From NCBI GenBank assembly GCA_030609965.1, contig JAUWSQ010000007.1:1-64000 (forward strand): DNA of 64,000 bases. Reading direction: 5' to 3'. A program made the translations under genes and the position numbers. Each line of letters opens with the position of its first letter. Position 1 is the stretch's first letter. The notes under the pieces are model-generated. The model made no database searches. It was not told where the DNA came from and worked only from the letters and a program-made list of their open reading frames with translations. Below, piece after piece: positions 1 to 8,127 of the stretch. Origin of the DNA: Candidatus Fermentibacterota bacterium. Lineage in GTDB: Bacteria > Fermentibacterota > Fermentibacteria > Fermentibacterales > JCC-6.

Positions 1-55
1 AATAAACTAAAAGAAGCATGAAAGGAAGGGAAACAAAAGGAAATGCCCGAGGTAC

Positions 56-571
56 CTACTGGTTACGTTCTAAACCGTTCTCGAACGCAAGCAGATGATT
101 TTCTGAACCCGCTTTCAAACGCTCAAAAACATCCCGGACATCATCCGGGAGATCACCGGCAAGAAAGCTCACGTACATCGCGATGTTTGCGATCTCCGCT
201 TCGATACCGATTTCAAAAGCATTCTTCAGTGATTCAGGGAGAACCACGTGACTCGCAGAAGAATCTGCGGGAAGCTCGTAACCGTACTGTATAAAAAGCG
301 GTTCCAGAAGGGCTATATGGATTTCCTCTGCCCGTATGATATTGCTAAAAGGACGAATCTCCCCGTATTCTTCCATTATCATCTCATACTCTGCTCTTGC
401 GGCGAACTCGTCGTCGATCGCGTAGTTGAGCATCTCTTCAAGTGTACGACAGGTATCCGCTTCAGCTCCGGCAGCGCCAAACCCGGATTCGGCAAAAACT
501 GTTTGCACAGCGAAAGTTCCGACCAGAATCACGATCAATACTGTCCATAGTGATCTTTTCTCTATGTTCAT
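56..571 (-). CDS. Exported ferritin-like protein (DUF2202 type)
   Basis: 171 aa. Residues 1-27 form a Sec signal peptide (basic start, hydrophobic core, cleavage near VFA-ES). The rest reads as a four-helix ferritin-like bundle of the DUF2202 type. Repeated acidic or His positions that could bind two metals are visible: DDEFAARAEYE, RAEEIHIALLEPLF, EIGIEAEIANIAMY and the SENHLLAFENGL end. The family is related to rubrerythrin, but I see no rubredoxin-like Cys motif. A role in periplasmic iron handling or peroxide defence is only inferred. It is the last gene of its minus-strand run and is separated from the lipoprotein gene upstream by a strong terminator. Confidence 0.8.
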   Translation of the reverse strand: MNIEKRSLWTVLIVILVGTFAVQTVFAESGFGAAGAEADTCRTLEEMLNYAIDDEFAARAEYEMIMEEYGEIRPFSNIIRAEEIHIALLEPLFIQYGYELPADSSASHVVLPESLKNAFEIGIEAEIANIAMYVSFLAGDLPDDVRDVFERLKAGSENHLLAFENGLERNQ

Positions 572-622
572 TACTAATACTCCCTATTTTTCTATTCTCC
601 GTAGCACGCATTCAAAATATAA

Positions 623-656
623 GAAGATGCCCGGCTATGAAAGGCCGGGCATCTTC
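623..656 (-). terminator. Rho-independent terminator after the lipoprotein gene
   Basis: Perfect 13-bp inverted repeat (GAAGATGCCCGGC at 623-635 and its complement at 644-656) around an 8-nt loop. Read on the minus strand it is followed by a T-rich run (TTATATTTT). It lies 20 bases past the stop of the gene at 676-1710, so it ends that transcript and insulates the ferritin-like gene. Confidence 0.85.
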
Positions 657-675
657 TGAGAATGTTCTACTACTT

Positions 676-1710
676 CTAGTTCACGCCTCTGGCCTGGCCA
701 GGGCCCATACCGCCCATGTCGCCCATCTGGGACATCATGCCCTCAAGGAACATCATGGCCTGAAGAGTCTGTGCGGGTTCACCGGGTAGAAGGTCCTGTG
801 CGCCGCTGAAACCGTATCCTCTAACCTCTACGAAATGGGTTTCACCGTCGCCGGTTACTTTAGCGTATGCAAGCGGTACAAGGGGAAGTTCCGAAGAAAT
901 AATAGCTTCTGCCTGGCCTTCGGGATGCATTACTGAGAATTCTATTCCCTCAATGCTGCTGCCGGCAACATCAACTGTGGTCTCGGTGATGCCGAACTGC
1001 ATGTTATCAAGCTCGGCCATTATCTCATTGAGGCCTTCCTGTCCGCCATCAGCGTTGAAGCCCTGCTCGAAGCCCTGCTCGAACTGTTCCTGGAATGCAG
1101 GATCGTCCATAACTTCTTCAAGGAATTCAGGCACACCGATAAGGTCAATGGCCATTATCATTCCCTGCTGTTCGAATTTCACTATTCTGATGGCACTGAT
1201 AAACTCAAGAGCCATATCCATGTTCTCTTCGTTGCCAAACATGTCAGCCATACCGCCCGCATCGGACATGTTTTCACGGATGTATGCTGCAGGGTCCGCT
1301 GCAAAGGTTCCGAACTGCTCCTCGTAACCCTCCATGGCTTCTTCCATACCTTCAGCATCAATAAGCATCTGGGCTACGAAATCGGAAACGCTGATCTGAA
1401 TCCAGTAACACTCGGTTCCCTGATTCATCTCGGTACCAACTACAGATAAGGTAAGTGTTTCGGGCATGTCATCTGCACCGTATTCGATCCACTGGCCAAC
1501 AGCCATGTCTGGGGAGTCAAGATTAAATCCGTCAAGCGAGGCTACTGCCTGGTCACCCGCTTCAACGTCACCGTTACCGTTACCGTTACCGTCATCGACT
1601 ACATCTCCTGCATCACCGTCAGTACCATTACCCGCTTCGTCAGCCTGTTCGCCGCATCCGAAGAAGGCAAGGCCGATGATCATTGCTACTATTAAAAACA
1701 GCCTTGACAT
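676..1710 (-). CDS. Lipoprotein of unknown function
   Basis: 344 aa. The N-terminus is a lipoprotein signal with lipobox AFFGC at Cys19, so the mature protein should be lipid-anchored in the envelope. A low-complexity linker rich in D, G and N follows at about residues 24-52. The remaining 290 residues are acidic and Met/Glu-rich, with no motif I recognise. The C-terminus is Met/Gly-rich (MMSQMGDMGGMGPGQ). It is monocistronic: the apt stop side is 87 bases upstream and a strong terminator lies downstream. Real gene almost certainly, function unknown. Confidence 0.75.
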   Translation of the reverse strand: MSRLFLIVAMIIGLAFFGCGEQADEAGNGTDGDAGDVVDDGNGNGNGDVEAGDQAVASLDGFNLDSPDMAVGQWIEYGADDMPETLTLSVVGTEMNQGTECYWIQISVSDFVAQMLIDAEGMEEAMEGYEEQFGTFAADPAAYIRENMSDAGGMADMFGNEENMDMALEFISAIRIVKFEQQGMIMAIDLIGVPEFLEEVMDDPAFQEQFEQGFEQGFNADGGQEGLNEIMAELDNMQFGITETTVDVAGSSIEGIEFSVMHPEGQAEAIISSELPLVPLAYAKVTGDGETHFVEVRGYGFSGAQDLLPGEPAQTLQAMMFLEGMMSQMGDMGGMGPGQARGVN

Positions 1711-1797
1711 ATTTTCCTTTCTTTTTTGAATTTGAACAACGTGTTTCTTCTGAAGTTGAGTGGAATTATGCGAAATTCAAAGCAGTTAGTCAAATAT

Positions 1798-2337
1798 CTA
1801 CTCTGAATCTACCTCTATAAGTTTAACATACGGTATTCCGTTTTCTTTAAGCTTATTCCCCCCTCCAAGGAATTCAAGGTCTACGATGAAGGCTGCACCT
1901 GCCACAATACAGGCATCCTGATGAAGCAGTGATACGGCAGCCATAGCCGATCCTCCTGTCGCTATAAGATCGTCTACGATCAGTACCCTGCTTCCTGCAG
2001 GCAGCGAATTCTTATGCATTTCAACCGTGTTCGTACCGTACTCCAGGGAGTACTCTTCACTGACTGTGCAGCCGGGAAGCTTGCCGGGTTTTCGAATAAG
2101 AACAAGCGGCAGGTCCTTGTTTGCCGCCATGACCGAACCGAATATGAATCCTCTTGATTCAATTGCTGCTATGGCATCGTATTCGAATTTTTCACATGCT
2201 TTTTCAAGATGTTTCACCGCATCATTCAAGGCTCCTGGATGAGTAAGCAGTGTCGTGATATCTTTGAAAATAACACCCTCGATAGGAAAATCGGGAATGT
2301 TCCTGATATGATCTCCCAGTTCCTCAGTGGTCAGCAT
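1798..2337 (-). CDS. apt: Adenine phosphoribosyltransferase
   Basis: 179 aa, the usual length for Apt. Converts adenine plus PRPP to AMP (purine salvage, cytoplasm). The PRPP-binding loop is VLIVDDLIATGGSAMAA, and the N-terminal region DFPIEGVIFKDITTLL and ESRGFIFG are characteristic of Apt rather than other phosphoribosyltransferases. Its start overlaps the end of the upstream LOG-family gene by a few bases, so the two are probably cotranscribed and translationally coupled. A shared role in nucleotide or nucleobase metabolism fits both. Confidence 0.95.
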   Translation of the reverse strand: MLTTEELGDHIRNIPDFPIEGVIFKDITTLLTHPGALNDAVKHLEKACEKFEYDAIAAIESRGFIFGSVMAANKDLPLVLIRKPGKLPGCTVSEEYSLEYGTNTVEMHKNSLPAGSRVLIVDDLIATGGSAMAAVSLLHQDACIVAGAAFIVDLEFLGGGNKLKENGIPYVKLIEVDSE

Positions 2338-2801
2338 AAATCACCTCTCGAGTTCATAATAATAAAATCAAGTGCTTCCTCCGGTGAACTTACCGGTACT
2401 ACTCCTTCTATTCCCGCCCATTTTCCCACTGCGCAAACGGGTTTTCCAGCCTGTAGAGCGTAGGCAATCTCAGAGAGGGTTCCGTACTTCCCTCCTACCG
2501 CAGCCACAACTTTCCCGGACAGGGCGATTATCCTGTTTCTGGAAGTCCCCATTCCGGTAAGTATAACAGTATCTACCCAGCGGTTAGCTTCAAGCGGGTC
2601 GGTTCCGCGGAGTATTCCTATACTCCTGCCTCCCTTTTCGCTGATTCCCCGGCAAACCGCCTCCATTATACCTGTTCCACCCCCGCATATCACGGTAAAA
2701 CCATGATCAGCGAGCAGCCTGCCGAGTTCGCAAGCCCATGCAGCTTCCTCCGGATCAGCTGATGCTCCACCGATTACGGATATGAGTTCTGTATTGATAA
2801 G
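2331..2801 (-). CDS. LOG-family (TIGR00725-like) nucleotide-binding protein, start codon unclear
   Basis: Rossmann-like protein of the lysine-decarboxylase-like/LOG superfamily. It contains VICGGGTGIMEAV, GMGTSRNRII and GGKYGTLSEIAYAL, the phosphate-binding PGGxGTxxE-type motif in variant form. Family members hydrolyse nucleoside monophosphates or act in cytokinin-type chemistry. The reading frame stays open upstream to 2808 and encodes the expected first strand, NTELISVIGGASAD. No ATG, GTG or TTG occurs in this part of the frame, and the first such codon (GTG at 2693) would delete the first beta strand. A weak Shine-Dalgarno (AGAAGG, about 2803-2808) suggests a non-canonical start near 2795-2801 or a sequencing indel. 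The end overlaps apt. Confidence 0.75.
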   Translation of the reverse strand, partial: LINTELISVIGGASADPEEAAWACELGRLLADHGFTVICGGGTGIMEAVCRGISEKGGRSIGILRGTDPLEANRWVDTVILTGMGTSRNRIIALSGKVVAAVGGKYGTLSEIAYALQAGKPVCAVGKWAGIEGVVPVSSPEEALDFIIMNSRGDLC

Positions 2802-2832
2802 ATCCTTCTATCTGGTATGATCACTTCAGATA

Positions 2833-2910
<78 letters not shown>

Positions 2911-2970
2911 ACTACTGTTTTCGGTTATGCAAATTTAATATTAATACCGCTCAACTGCAACATTTGAGCT

Positions 2971-3492
2971 TCAGTGAGATCCGACAATAAAGCCTATACC
3001 AGCCAGCGCACCGGACATGATAAGTGTTACGACCGCACCTGCTATTGCAACGCCAAGAGCTATCGCAGGAAATGCAAGCCTCTTCGGGATTCCGAACAGA
3101 AAGGCGGCCGCCGATCCGGTCCAGGCACCTGTTACAGGCAGAGGTATGGCCACAAACAGCGTCAGACCCAGGGCTTCGTATTTTTCGATTTTCGTCCCGA
3201 CACGCTTTCGTGTTTTTTCAAACAGCCTGTCAAAGAACCTGTCTAAAACCTTCCATCTCCTTAGAAATCTGCTCACCGGTTCAAGGAACCACAGCAGAAA
3301 GGGTACGGGCAGCAGGTTGCCGGCAACCGCAAGAAGATAGATCTTCCACCAGGGCCATGCCCACTCACTGCTCATCACCGTCCATGCCAGGGGGATGCTG
3401 CCGCGCAGCTCGGTAAGGGGAAATCCCGAAAGAACCATCATCTGTACTTCCCCGGGAATTCCTGCAAGCCAGTTAAGCAGAGTTTCGCCCAT
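2971..3492 (-). CDS. COG2426-family small membrane protein (Sm_multidrug_ex)
   Basis: 173 aa, several hydrophobic segments. The motif FPLTELRGSIPLAWT near residue 24 and the later IPLPVTGAWTGSAAAFLFGIP are the hallmarks of COG2426 ('putative small multi-drug export') proteins. Their transport role is not established. The gene is bracketed on the same strand by two proline tRNA genes, 40 bases upstream and 60 bases downstream, so it may lie within a tRNA transcript. The inner-membrane location is clear; the substrate is unknown. Confidence 0.85.
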   Translation of the reverse strand: MGETLLNWLAGIPGEVQMMVLSGFPLTELRGSIPLAWTVMSSEWAWPWWKIYLLAVAGNLLPVPFLLWFLEPVSRFLRRWKVLDRFFDRLFEKTRKRVGTKIEKYEALGLTLFVAIPLPVTGAWTGSAAAFLFGIPKRLAFPAIALGVAIAGAVVTLIMSGALAGIGFIVGSH

Positions 3493-3531
3493 TACGTCCT
3501 TTCATGTACTGGTAATAGAGAGAAAAAAGAA

Positions 3532-3608
3532 TGGTCGGGGCGACTGGATTCGAACCAGCGACCACTTGAACCCCATTCAAGTGCGCTACCGGACTGCGCC
3601 ACGCCCCG
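3532..3608 (-). tRNA. tRNA-Pro (anticodon GGG)
   Basis: Complete cloverleaf with encoded CCA. The acceptor stem is CGGGGCG/CGCCCCG, the anticodon stem is CTTGA/TCAAG with loop ATGGGGT, giving GGG, and the T-arm has GGTTCGAATCC. Codons read: CCC and CCT. Confidence 0.95.
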
Positions 3609-3647
3609 ACCGAAGATGAGCAAAATTACCCTTAATCGCCCTGTTTG

Positions 3648-4028
3648 TCAACTGCCCTTGGATTCCTCCATTGGATCCCTCTCCAGTATGGCGATTATCT
3701 CCTTTATTTCCTTACTGATGGAATCTATAATCTCAGCAGAGACCGTCGCGGCCTTCAGTTCAAGCTTCATCTTCTGATTGTGGCTGCTCATCTCTTCGAT
3801 TTTCTGCCGGGCTCCGTCAATCGTATAGCGCTCTTCGTATAACAGCGTACTTATCAGCTTGATCAACTCAATATCTTCCTGCCTGTATATCCTGTTACCG
3901 GACTGATTTTTGGAAGGCTTGAGTATTGGAAATGCAGTCTCCCAATACCTCAATACATGGGGTTTAAGACCGGTAAGGCTGCAGACTTCGCTTATGGAAT
4001 AATAGAGCTTCTCAGTGCCTGAATCCAA
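3648..4028 (-). CDS. MerR-family transcriptional regulator
   Basis: 126 aa. A winged-helix MerR DNA-binding domain fills residues 8-80 (YYSISEVCSLTGLKPHVLRYWE, then GNRIYRQEDIELIKLI). A short coiled-coil tail follows (HNQKMKLELKAATVS...). There is no C-terminal metal-binding Cys cluster or ligand domain, so the effector cannot be read from the sequence. It lies 5 bases after the DnaJ-TPR gene on the same strand, a probable two-gene operon. The pairing of a J-domain protein and a small MerR protein recalls HspR-type heat-shock control, but that is inference. Confidence 0.88.
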   Translation of the reverse strand: MDSGTEKLYYSISEVCSLTGLKPHVLRYWETAFPILKPSKNQSGNRIYRQEDIELIKLISTLLYEERYTIDGARQKIEEMSSHNQKMKLELKAATVSAEIIDSISKEIKEIIAILERDPMEESKGS

Positions 4029-4033
4029 TTAGG

Positions 4034-4777
4034 TTACTCCTTACGCCCGAAAACTTTCGCTACTTTTCTGAACATCCTCTGGATTGGTGGTTTCTCTGCA
4101 TCCCTGAGTTCCTCGATCTCCCTCAGGAGATTGAGAGCACCCTGATGTTCCGCGTTCCATCCAAGAGCCTCCTGGAGAGCCTTCTCCGCCAGAACTAGTT
4201 GTCCCGCTCTGATATAGATATTCCCCAATTTTACGAAATTCTCCGGATCATGATACGCGACCGTACAGACAACTTTCATATGATTCGCAGCATCATGGTA
4301 CCTTTTCATTCCCAGGGCTGCGGAGGCGAGGGTAGTTCTAAGTTGAGGGTTATCCGGATGGGTCTTGAGGAAAACCTCCAGTAAGCGGCTGGCCTCCCAG
4401 AAATTATCCCTCCTGCACAGTCTTTCAGCCTCCTTTATTGTGCGCCTGAGTTTAGCATCCAGACGGCGCATATCGGCGCCGGGGCTTTCGTCCTTTCTGG
4501 CAGCTGGTTCGGGTTTCTTCTCCTCATCATCCGAAAGCTGGTCGACACCAATAGAGACATCGTATTCCTCCCGGGTACCGGATCTTGAGAGTACCTGGTA
4601 AGCTTCATTGATAACCATATACTTTTCTGTGAGCGCAGTATCTCCTCCTGTAACATCAGGATGAAGTTTTCTCGCGAGGTCATGATAGGCATCCTCTATC
4701 TCTTCCAGAGTCGCCTTGTATTTAACTCCAAGTATTTCGTAGAAATCCTGCGCTGAACTTTCTTTGCTGTCTGGCAT
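4034..4777 (-). CDS. DnaJ-domain protein with TPR repeats
   Basis: 247 aa. An N-terminal J domain (about residues 10-75) has the HPD tripeptide in KLHPDVTGGD, so it should stimulate an Hsp70 ATPase. A charged linker follows (about 80-105), then two or three TPR-like helical repeats (about 110-220: EASRLLEVFLKTHPDNPQLRTTLA, FVKLGNIYIRAGQLVLAEKALQEAL). It lacks the Gly/Phe and zinc-finger parts of DnaJ itself, so it is a specialised co-chaperone. It has 5 bases to merR downstream and 6 to the carboxypeptidase gene upstream, a possible operon. Confidence 0.88.
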   Translation of the reverse strand: MPDSKESSAQDFYEILGVKYKATLEEIEDAYHDLARKLHPDVTGGDTALTEKYMVINEAYQVLSRSGTREEYDVSIGVDQLSDDEEKKPEPAARKDESPGADMRRLDAKLRRTIKEAERLCRRDNFWEASRLLEVFLKTHPDNPQLRTTLASAALGMKRYHDAANHMKVVCTVAYHDPENFVKLGNIYIRAGQLVLAEKALQEALGWNAEHQGALNLLREIEELRDAEKPPIQRMFRKVAKVFGRKE

Positions 4778-4783
4778 TCAGGA

Positions 4784-6250
4784 TTACCTCATAACGGTGA
4801 ATCTCCTGCTGTCGCAGTTTCCTGCCGCGTCGGAGATTCTGGCGGTATACACTCCGGCCGGTATTTCCTGAGGAACATCCCAGTTCAAGCTGCTGGTTCC
4901 TCCCACAAGATTACCGCTTTCAAAGGAATTAACGATCCTGCCACTGGTATCATAAATAGATACATTAACATTTGAGGACCCGGAAGTAGTAATTCTGAAG
5001 GATGCACTTGATATTGCCGGGTTAGGGTATACGGAATTAAGTGAAAGCAGTGGTTCGATTCCCACTTCACTCTCTCCGCTTACTCCAACAAATCCGGGTG
5101 CAGTCATGCATATAAAAATATTCATTGGTCGGCAGTCCGCACAATTTGCTACAATAACTGAACTGTCATTCTGCCCACCCCAGAAGCTGGTTCCGACTTC
5201 AGGCGTAAAAGCCATTATGCCCTGTTCCTCGTTTCCTCCATACATCCAGTCGTTCTGCTCACCATTGACTGTATACAGACATTCCGGAGCAGTACCGGCA
5301 AAGTAGCCATTCTCCGCGGTCATTACGGCCGACCATGCTACGAATGTACTCTGGTCAGGAGTGTAAGTGTCGTATTCATATCCATAAGGATAAATAAGCC
5401 ACTTCCCATAGGAATGATAATTCATCGCTGCAATAGGTTCGAGATCGGTAATGAAATCCCTCTGGACCTGGGTTTCGGGTTCTGAAAAAGCTGAGTCTCC
5501 ACGATAAGTTGGATCGTTGGGATATGGACTTGACCCCGAATTATCGTAACCCCACATGTATCCCCAGTTACGGTTCAGATCGACTCCGTCACCACCTGCA
5601 CTCCAGTTCATATTCTTCCTGTGCATCCCGCCGCCGGGCATGTTGTACGCATAACCATCAGGATTTCCAACAGGAACAAAATAGACGGTTGTGTTATCAA
5701 GTATGTACGCGGCTCTTGTATCGCCGCCATCGTAGTTGCTGGTAAGCCACATGGCGAAATCAATGAGTACCGAATTACCGCCCGGTTCCCGGGCATGGAT
5801 AAGCGAAGAGAAGTAGATGGGAGGTTTGTAGCCGGTTGTCGGGCTGGTCATTTTGATCATGTATATGTCCCTGCCCTCATAGGATTGCCCTATCGTGACA
5901 GGTGTATCAGACAGGTCACTGTAGTTTTCAGCAAGCGAACACCAGAAAGCCCAGTTCTCTTCAGGATCGTAATAGTAACCGGCTCCATCTCTATTCTCAG
6001 GAAGCAGTTCTCCCCACTCCCTCGAAAGAACCTCGTACTTGTATGAGAGAAGGACAGCCTGATCTAATTCTCTCTCAGGCAGCATGATATCCACGTATCC
6101 GCGTCTCATATCGATATTGGTTACATCGTAGCCTTCTTCTATCAAATCCGTTGCAGAGCCAGGTGAGACATCGTACAATCTTACAAGTCTATCCGCCGAA
6201 AGGACAGATGTGAATACAAGAACCGTAATAACGAGAAACAGATACTTCAT
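4784..6250 (-). CDS. Secreted M14 zinc carboxypeptidase with C-terminal sorting domain
   Basis: 488 aa. Signal peptide at residues 1-19 (MKYLFLVITVLVFTSVLSA). The M14 catalytic domain starts near residue 100. Zinc ligands are His and Glu in HAREPGG and the later His in MNYHSYGKWLIYPYGY. The probable catalytic Glu is in AFTPEVGTSFWG. The last ~80 residues (SLNSVYPNPAISSASFRI, ISIYDTSGRIV-like, IPAGVYTARIS) are a Type IX-like sorting/FlgD-like Ig domain, implying export through the outer membrane. It cleaves C-terminal residues from peptides. It is a paralogue of the gene at 54035-56215. Confidence 0.93.
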   Translation of the reverse strand: MKYLFLVITVLVFTSVLSADRLVRLYDVSPGSATDLIEEGYDVTNIDMRRGYVDIMLPERELDQAVLLSYKYEVLSREWGELLPENRDGAGYYYDPEENWAFWCSLAENYSDLSDTPVTIGQSYEGRDIYMIKMTSPTTGYKPPIYFSSLIHAREPGGNSVLIDFAMWLTSNYDGGDTRAAYILDNTTVYFVPVGNPDGYAYNMPGGGMHRKNMNWSAGGDGVDLNRNWGYMWGYDNSGSSPYPNDPTYRGDSAFSEPETQVQRDFITDLEPIAAMNYHSYGKWLIYPYGYEYDTYTPDQSTFVAWSAVMTAENGYFAGTAPECLYTVNGEQNDWMYGGNEEQGIMAFTPEVGTSFWGGQNDSSVIVANCADCRPMNIFICMTAPGFVGVSGESEVGIEPLLSLNSVYPNPAISSASFRITTSGSSNVNVSIYDTSGRIVNSFESGNLVGGTSSLNWDVPQEIPAGVYTARISDAAGNCDSRRFTVMR

Positions 6251-6270
6251 GATAATCTCCTGTGTAAAGA

Positions 6271-6299
6271 TTGACTTCGGCTGCGCAAGGGCTTAGAAT
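6271..6299 (+). promoter_or_regulatory. Sigma70-type promoter for rpsT
   Basis: TTGACT at 6271-6276 and TAGAAT at 6294-6299 with 17-bp spacing. It lies 65 bases ahead of the rpsT start, in the divergent gap with the carboxypeptidase gene. Confidence 0.6.
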
Positions 6300-6364
6300 T
6301 CCTCCCTGCTTATAGAGTATAAACAGAATTCGAGTATTACCAAATTTGTGAAAGGAGTCTCCTC

Positions 6365-6598
6365 TTGGCAAGGAGCAAGCAATCTGTAAAACGTCACAGG
6401 ACAGATATAGCGAAGGCACAGAGGAACCGCAGTAAAATGCGGGAACTCAGAAGTGCTATAAGAAGTGTTAATGAATCAGAGACACCTGAAGACAGAGAGA
6501 AAGCTTTACGCAAAGCCCAGAGCCTTATTGATAAAGCATCCAGGAATCGCCTTCTTCACAAGAACAAAGCTGACCGTCTCAAACATTCTTTAATGTAG
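6365..6598 (+). CDS. rpsT: 30S ribosomal protein S20
   Basis: 77 aa, slightly short for S20. The N-terminus ARSKQSVKRHRTDIAKAQRNRS and the C-terminal KASRNRLLHKNKADRLKHSL match the family: a helical, Lys/Arg-rich protein that binds 16S rRNA in the small subunit. The start is TTG at 6365, preceded by AAAGGAG. There is no in-frame ATG upstream that fits. A non-AUG start is also typical of rpsT in enterobacteria, where it limits translation. A terminator hairpin follows. Confidence 0.93.
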   Translation: MARSKQSVKRHRTDIAKAQRNRSKMRELRSAIRSVNESETPEDREKALRKAQSLIDKASRNRLLHKNKADRLKHSLM

Positions 6599-6601
6599 TT
6601 T

Positions 6602-6636
6602 AACGGGCCCTCCTTCATCAGGATGGTCCGTTTTCC
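6602..6636 (+). terminator. Terminator after rpsT
   Basis: Imperfect hairpin ACGGGCC...GGTCCGT followed by TTTT, starting 4 bases after the rpsT stop. Confidence 0.65.
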
Positions 6637-6679
6637 GCACTTTATATTACCCTCCCGCCAGTTGCAATAATTGAATATG

Positions 6680-6716
6680 TTGACATGACTTTATTCGTTT
6701 GTTAGATTAGTCTAAC
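6680..6716 (+). promoter_or_regulatory. Promoter with overlapping DtxR/IdeR-type iron box
   Basis: The -35 TTGACA (6680-6685) and -10 TAGATT (6703-6708) are 17 bp apart. A perfect 6-bp inverted repeat, GTTAGATTAGTCTAAC at 6701-6716, covers the -10. Its core TTAGATTAGTCTAA differs by two symmetric bases from the published DtxR/IdeR core TTAGGTTAGCCTAA. Binding of the metal-loaded repressor here would block RNA polymerase, so iron-repressed autoregulation of the feo operon is the expected logic. Confidence 0.85.
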
Positions 6717-6734
6717 AGAAATAGAGGTGTCTAT

Positions 6735-7517
6735 ATGTTCAATACCGGCAGCGACATTACAGGCTCACTTGAGGATTACCTCGAGACCATTTACAGGATA
6801 CTGGGCAGGAGTTCCGTGGCGAGGGTAAGGGATATCGCTGAGGAGATGCAGGTAACACCGGCTTCCGTTTCTCCAGCCATGAAACGCCTCTCCGAAAAGA
6901 AACTGATCAGATACTCAAAACGAAACTACATAGAACTCACTGAAAAAGGTCTTTTCATAGCGCGCCGCACCATGACCCGTCATAATCTGCTTTCCCGCTT
7001 CTTAACGGAAATCCTTGGTATCAGCCGCGAGCAGGCCGAAAACGACGCGTGCGCAATGGAACATTACCTTTCCGACAGCTCGATGGAAAGACTGGCAGCA
7101 TTTTTCGAATTCCTTGCTGCCTGTCCCGAGCTTCAGGTCCTTATAAAAACAGGATTCGGTAACTGCCTGGAAAATGAAACGGAATACCTGTTTCGGTGCA
7201 GCAAATCGATCTGTCCGCTTATGGTTCATGATGATAAGGATAACATCGGGCTTGAGCTATTGTGCCTTATCGATCTCGAACCGGGATCTTCAAGGAAAAT
7301 CGCCAGGATAAACGCCGCACAGAAGATAAGAAGACAACTCATTGATTCGGGCTTCATCCAGGGAGCCAGGGTTATTCTGATAAGACCGGGAACCACAGAT
7401 CTTCCGTTCATTGTCAGGCTTGACGGATATGATCAAGAATTGCCAGCTGCGATGGCTGAATGTGTACTTGTTTATCCAGACTGCGAAGGAACAGGAGAAA
7501 ATGATAATGAGGAATAG
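6735..7517 (+). CDS. DtxR-family metal-dependent repressor
   Basis: 260 aa. N-terminal winged helix (residues 8-70: SLEDYLETIYRILG, VRDIAEEMQVTPASVSPAMKRLSEKKLIRY), then the dimerisation/metal domain (about 75-145: TRHNLLSRFLTEILGI, ACAMEHYLSDSSMERLAAFFEF), then a FeoA/SH3-like tail (about 180-250). The layout is that of DtxR/IdeR. The first gene of an operon with feoA-like and feoB genes; the next ORF overlaps it by 17 bp. A box resembling the DtxR operator overlaps its promoter. Fe(II) as the co-repressor is inferred from the neighbours; Mn(II) cannot be excluded. Confidence 0.93.
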   Translation: MFNTGSDITGSLEDYLETIYRILGRSSVARVRDIAEEMQVTPASVSPAMKRLSEKKLIRYSKRNYIELTEKGLFIARRTMTRHNLLSRFLTEILGISREQAENDACAMEHYLSDSSMERLAAFFEFLAACPELQVLIKTGFGNCLENETEYLFRCSKSICPLMVHDDKDNIGLELLCLIDLEPGSSRKIARINAAQKIRRQLIDSGFIQGARVILIRPGTTDLPFIVRLDGYDQELPAAMAECVLVYPDCEGTGENDNEE

Positions 7518-8127
7518 GAGGGGAAGGAAACACAACAGGGAAAGAGGCTCAGAAAGACCAAGTGCAATCAGACCCGGTTATCCCCTGACCATGGCATTAT
7601 CCGATGAATACGTCAGGGTTGTTACAATAACCACAGATCACGCGGCTGAAAGCAGACTTGTCAGTATGGGCATCAACCCTGGTGCCCTGCTTCATATTAT
7701 CTCCTCTTCAGGAAGCGGTCCGATCGTTGTAGCCCGAGACGAAACACGGTTCGGAATTGACAGGAAAACCGCGTGGCATGTAAGGGTAGTGCCGGCCTCT
7801 TCCGAAACTCTTCATGCTTCCTACCCTCTTTTCTGCGATGATGACTGCAGGGGATGTTCTTACAGAACCGAGATGATGAAAGCCGAGTATGGGGAATGCA
7901 TTACTCTGAAGATGCTGAAGGAAGGAGAAACCGGTACGGTTGTCTCCATAAGAGGCAGAGGCGTAACGGTCACCAGGCTCAAGAATATGGGGATCAGCAA
8001 GGGAGCACCGATCAGAATGGTCCGCAGCATGCAGCATCCCGACTCCGTTATCGTAGAGGTAAAAGGGAAACAGATGGAAATCGCAGGATGGGACGCACTG
8101 CATATTATTCTTGAGGTGAACCGATGA
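7501..8127 (+). CDS. feoA: Tandem FeoA-domain protein
   Basis: 208 aa from ATG 7501 (AGGAG just upstream). FeoA is usually ~75-90 aa; here two FeoA/SH3 domains are fused. The first (about 20-98) has VRVVTITTDHAAESRLVSMGI, the second (about 127-205) has LKEGETGTVVSIRGRGVTVTRLKNMGI. They are joined by a linker with a Cys cluster, FCDDDCRGC. FeoA proteins assist FeoB in ferrous iron uptake at the cytoplasmic face. It overlaps the regulator by 17 bp and feoB by 4 bp (ATGA), so the three are a tightly coupled operon. Confidence 0.88.
   Translation: MIMRNRRGRKHNRERGSERPSAIRPGYPLTMALSDEYVRVVTITTDHAAESRLVSMGINPGALLHIISSSGSGPIVVARDETRFGIDRKTAWHVRVVPASSETLHASYPLFCDDDCRGCSYRTEMMKAEYGECITLKMLKEGETGTVVSIRGRGVTVTRLKNMGISKGAPIRMVRSMQHPDSVIVEVKGKQMEIAGWDALHIILEVNR

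Noticed and set aside
5621-6046. Long ORFs antisense to the M14 carboxypeptidase gene
   Set aside because: Shadow frames of a clear gene; no ribosome site or family signature.
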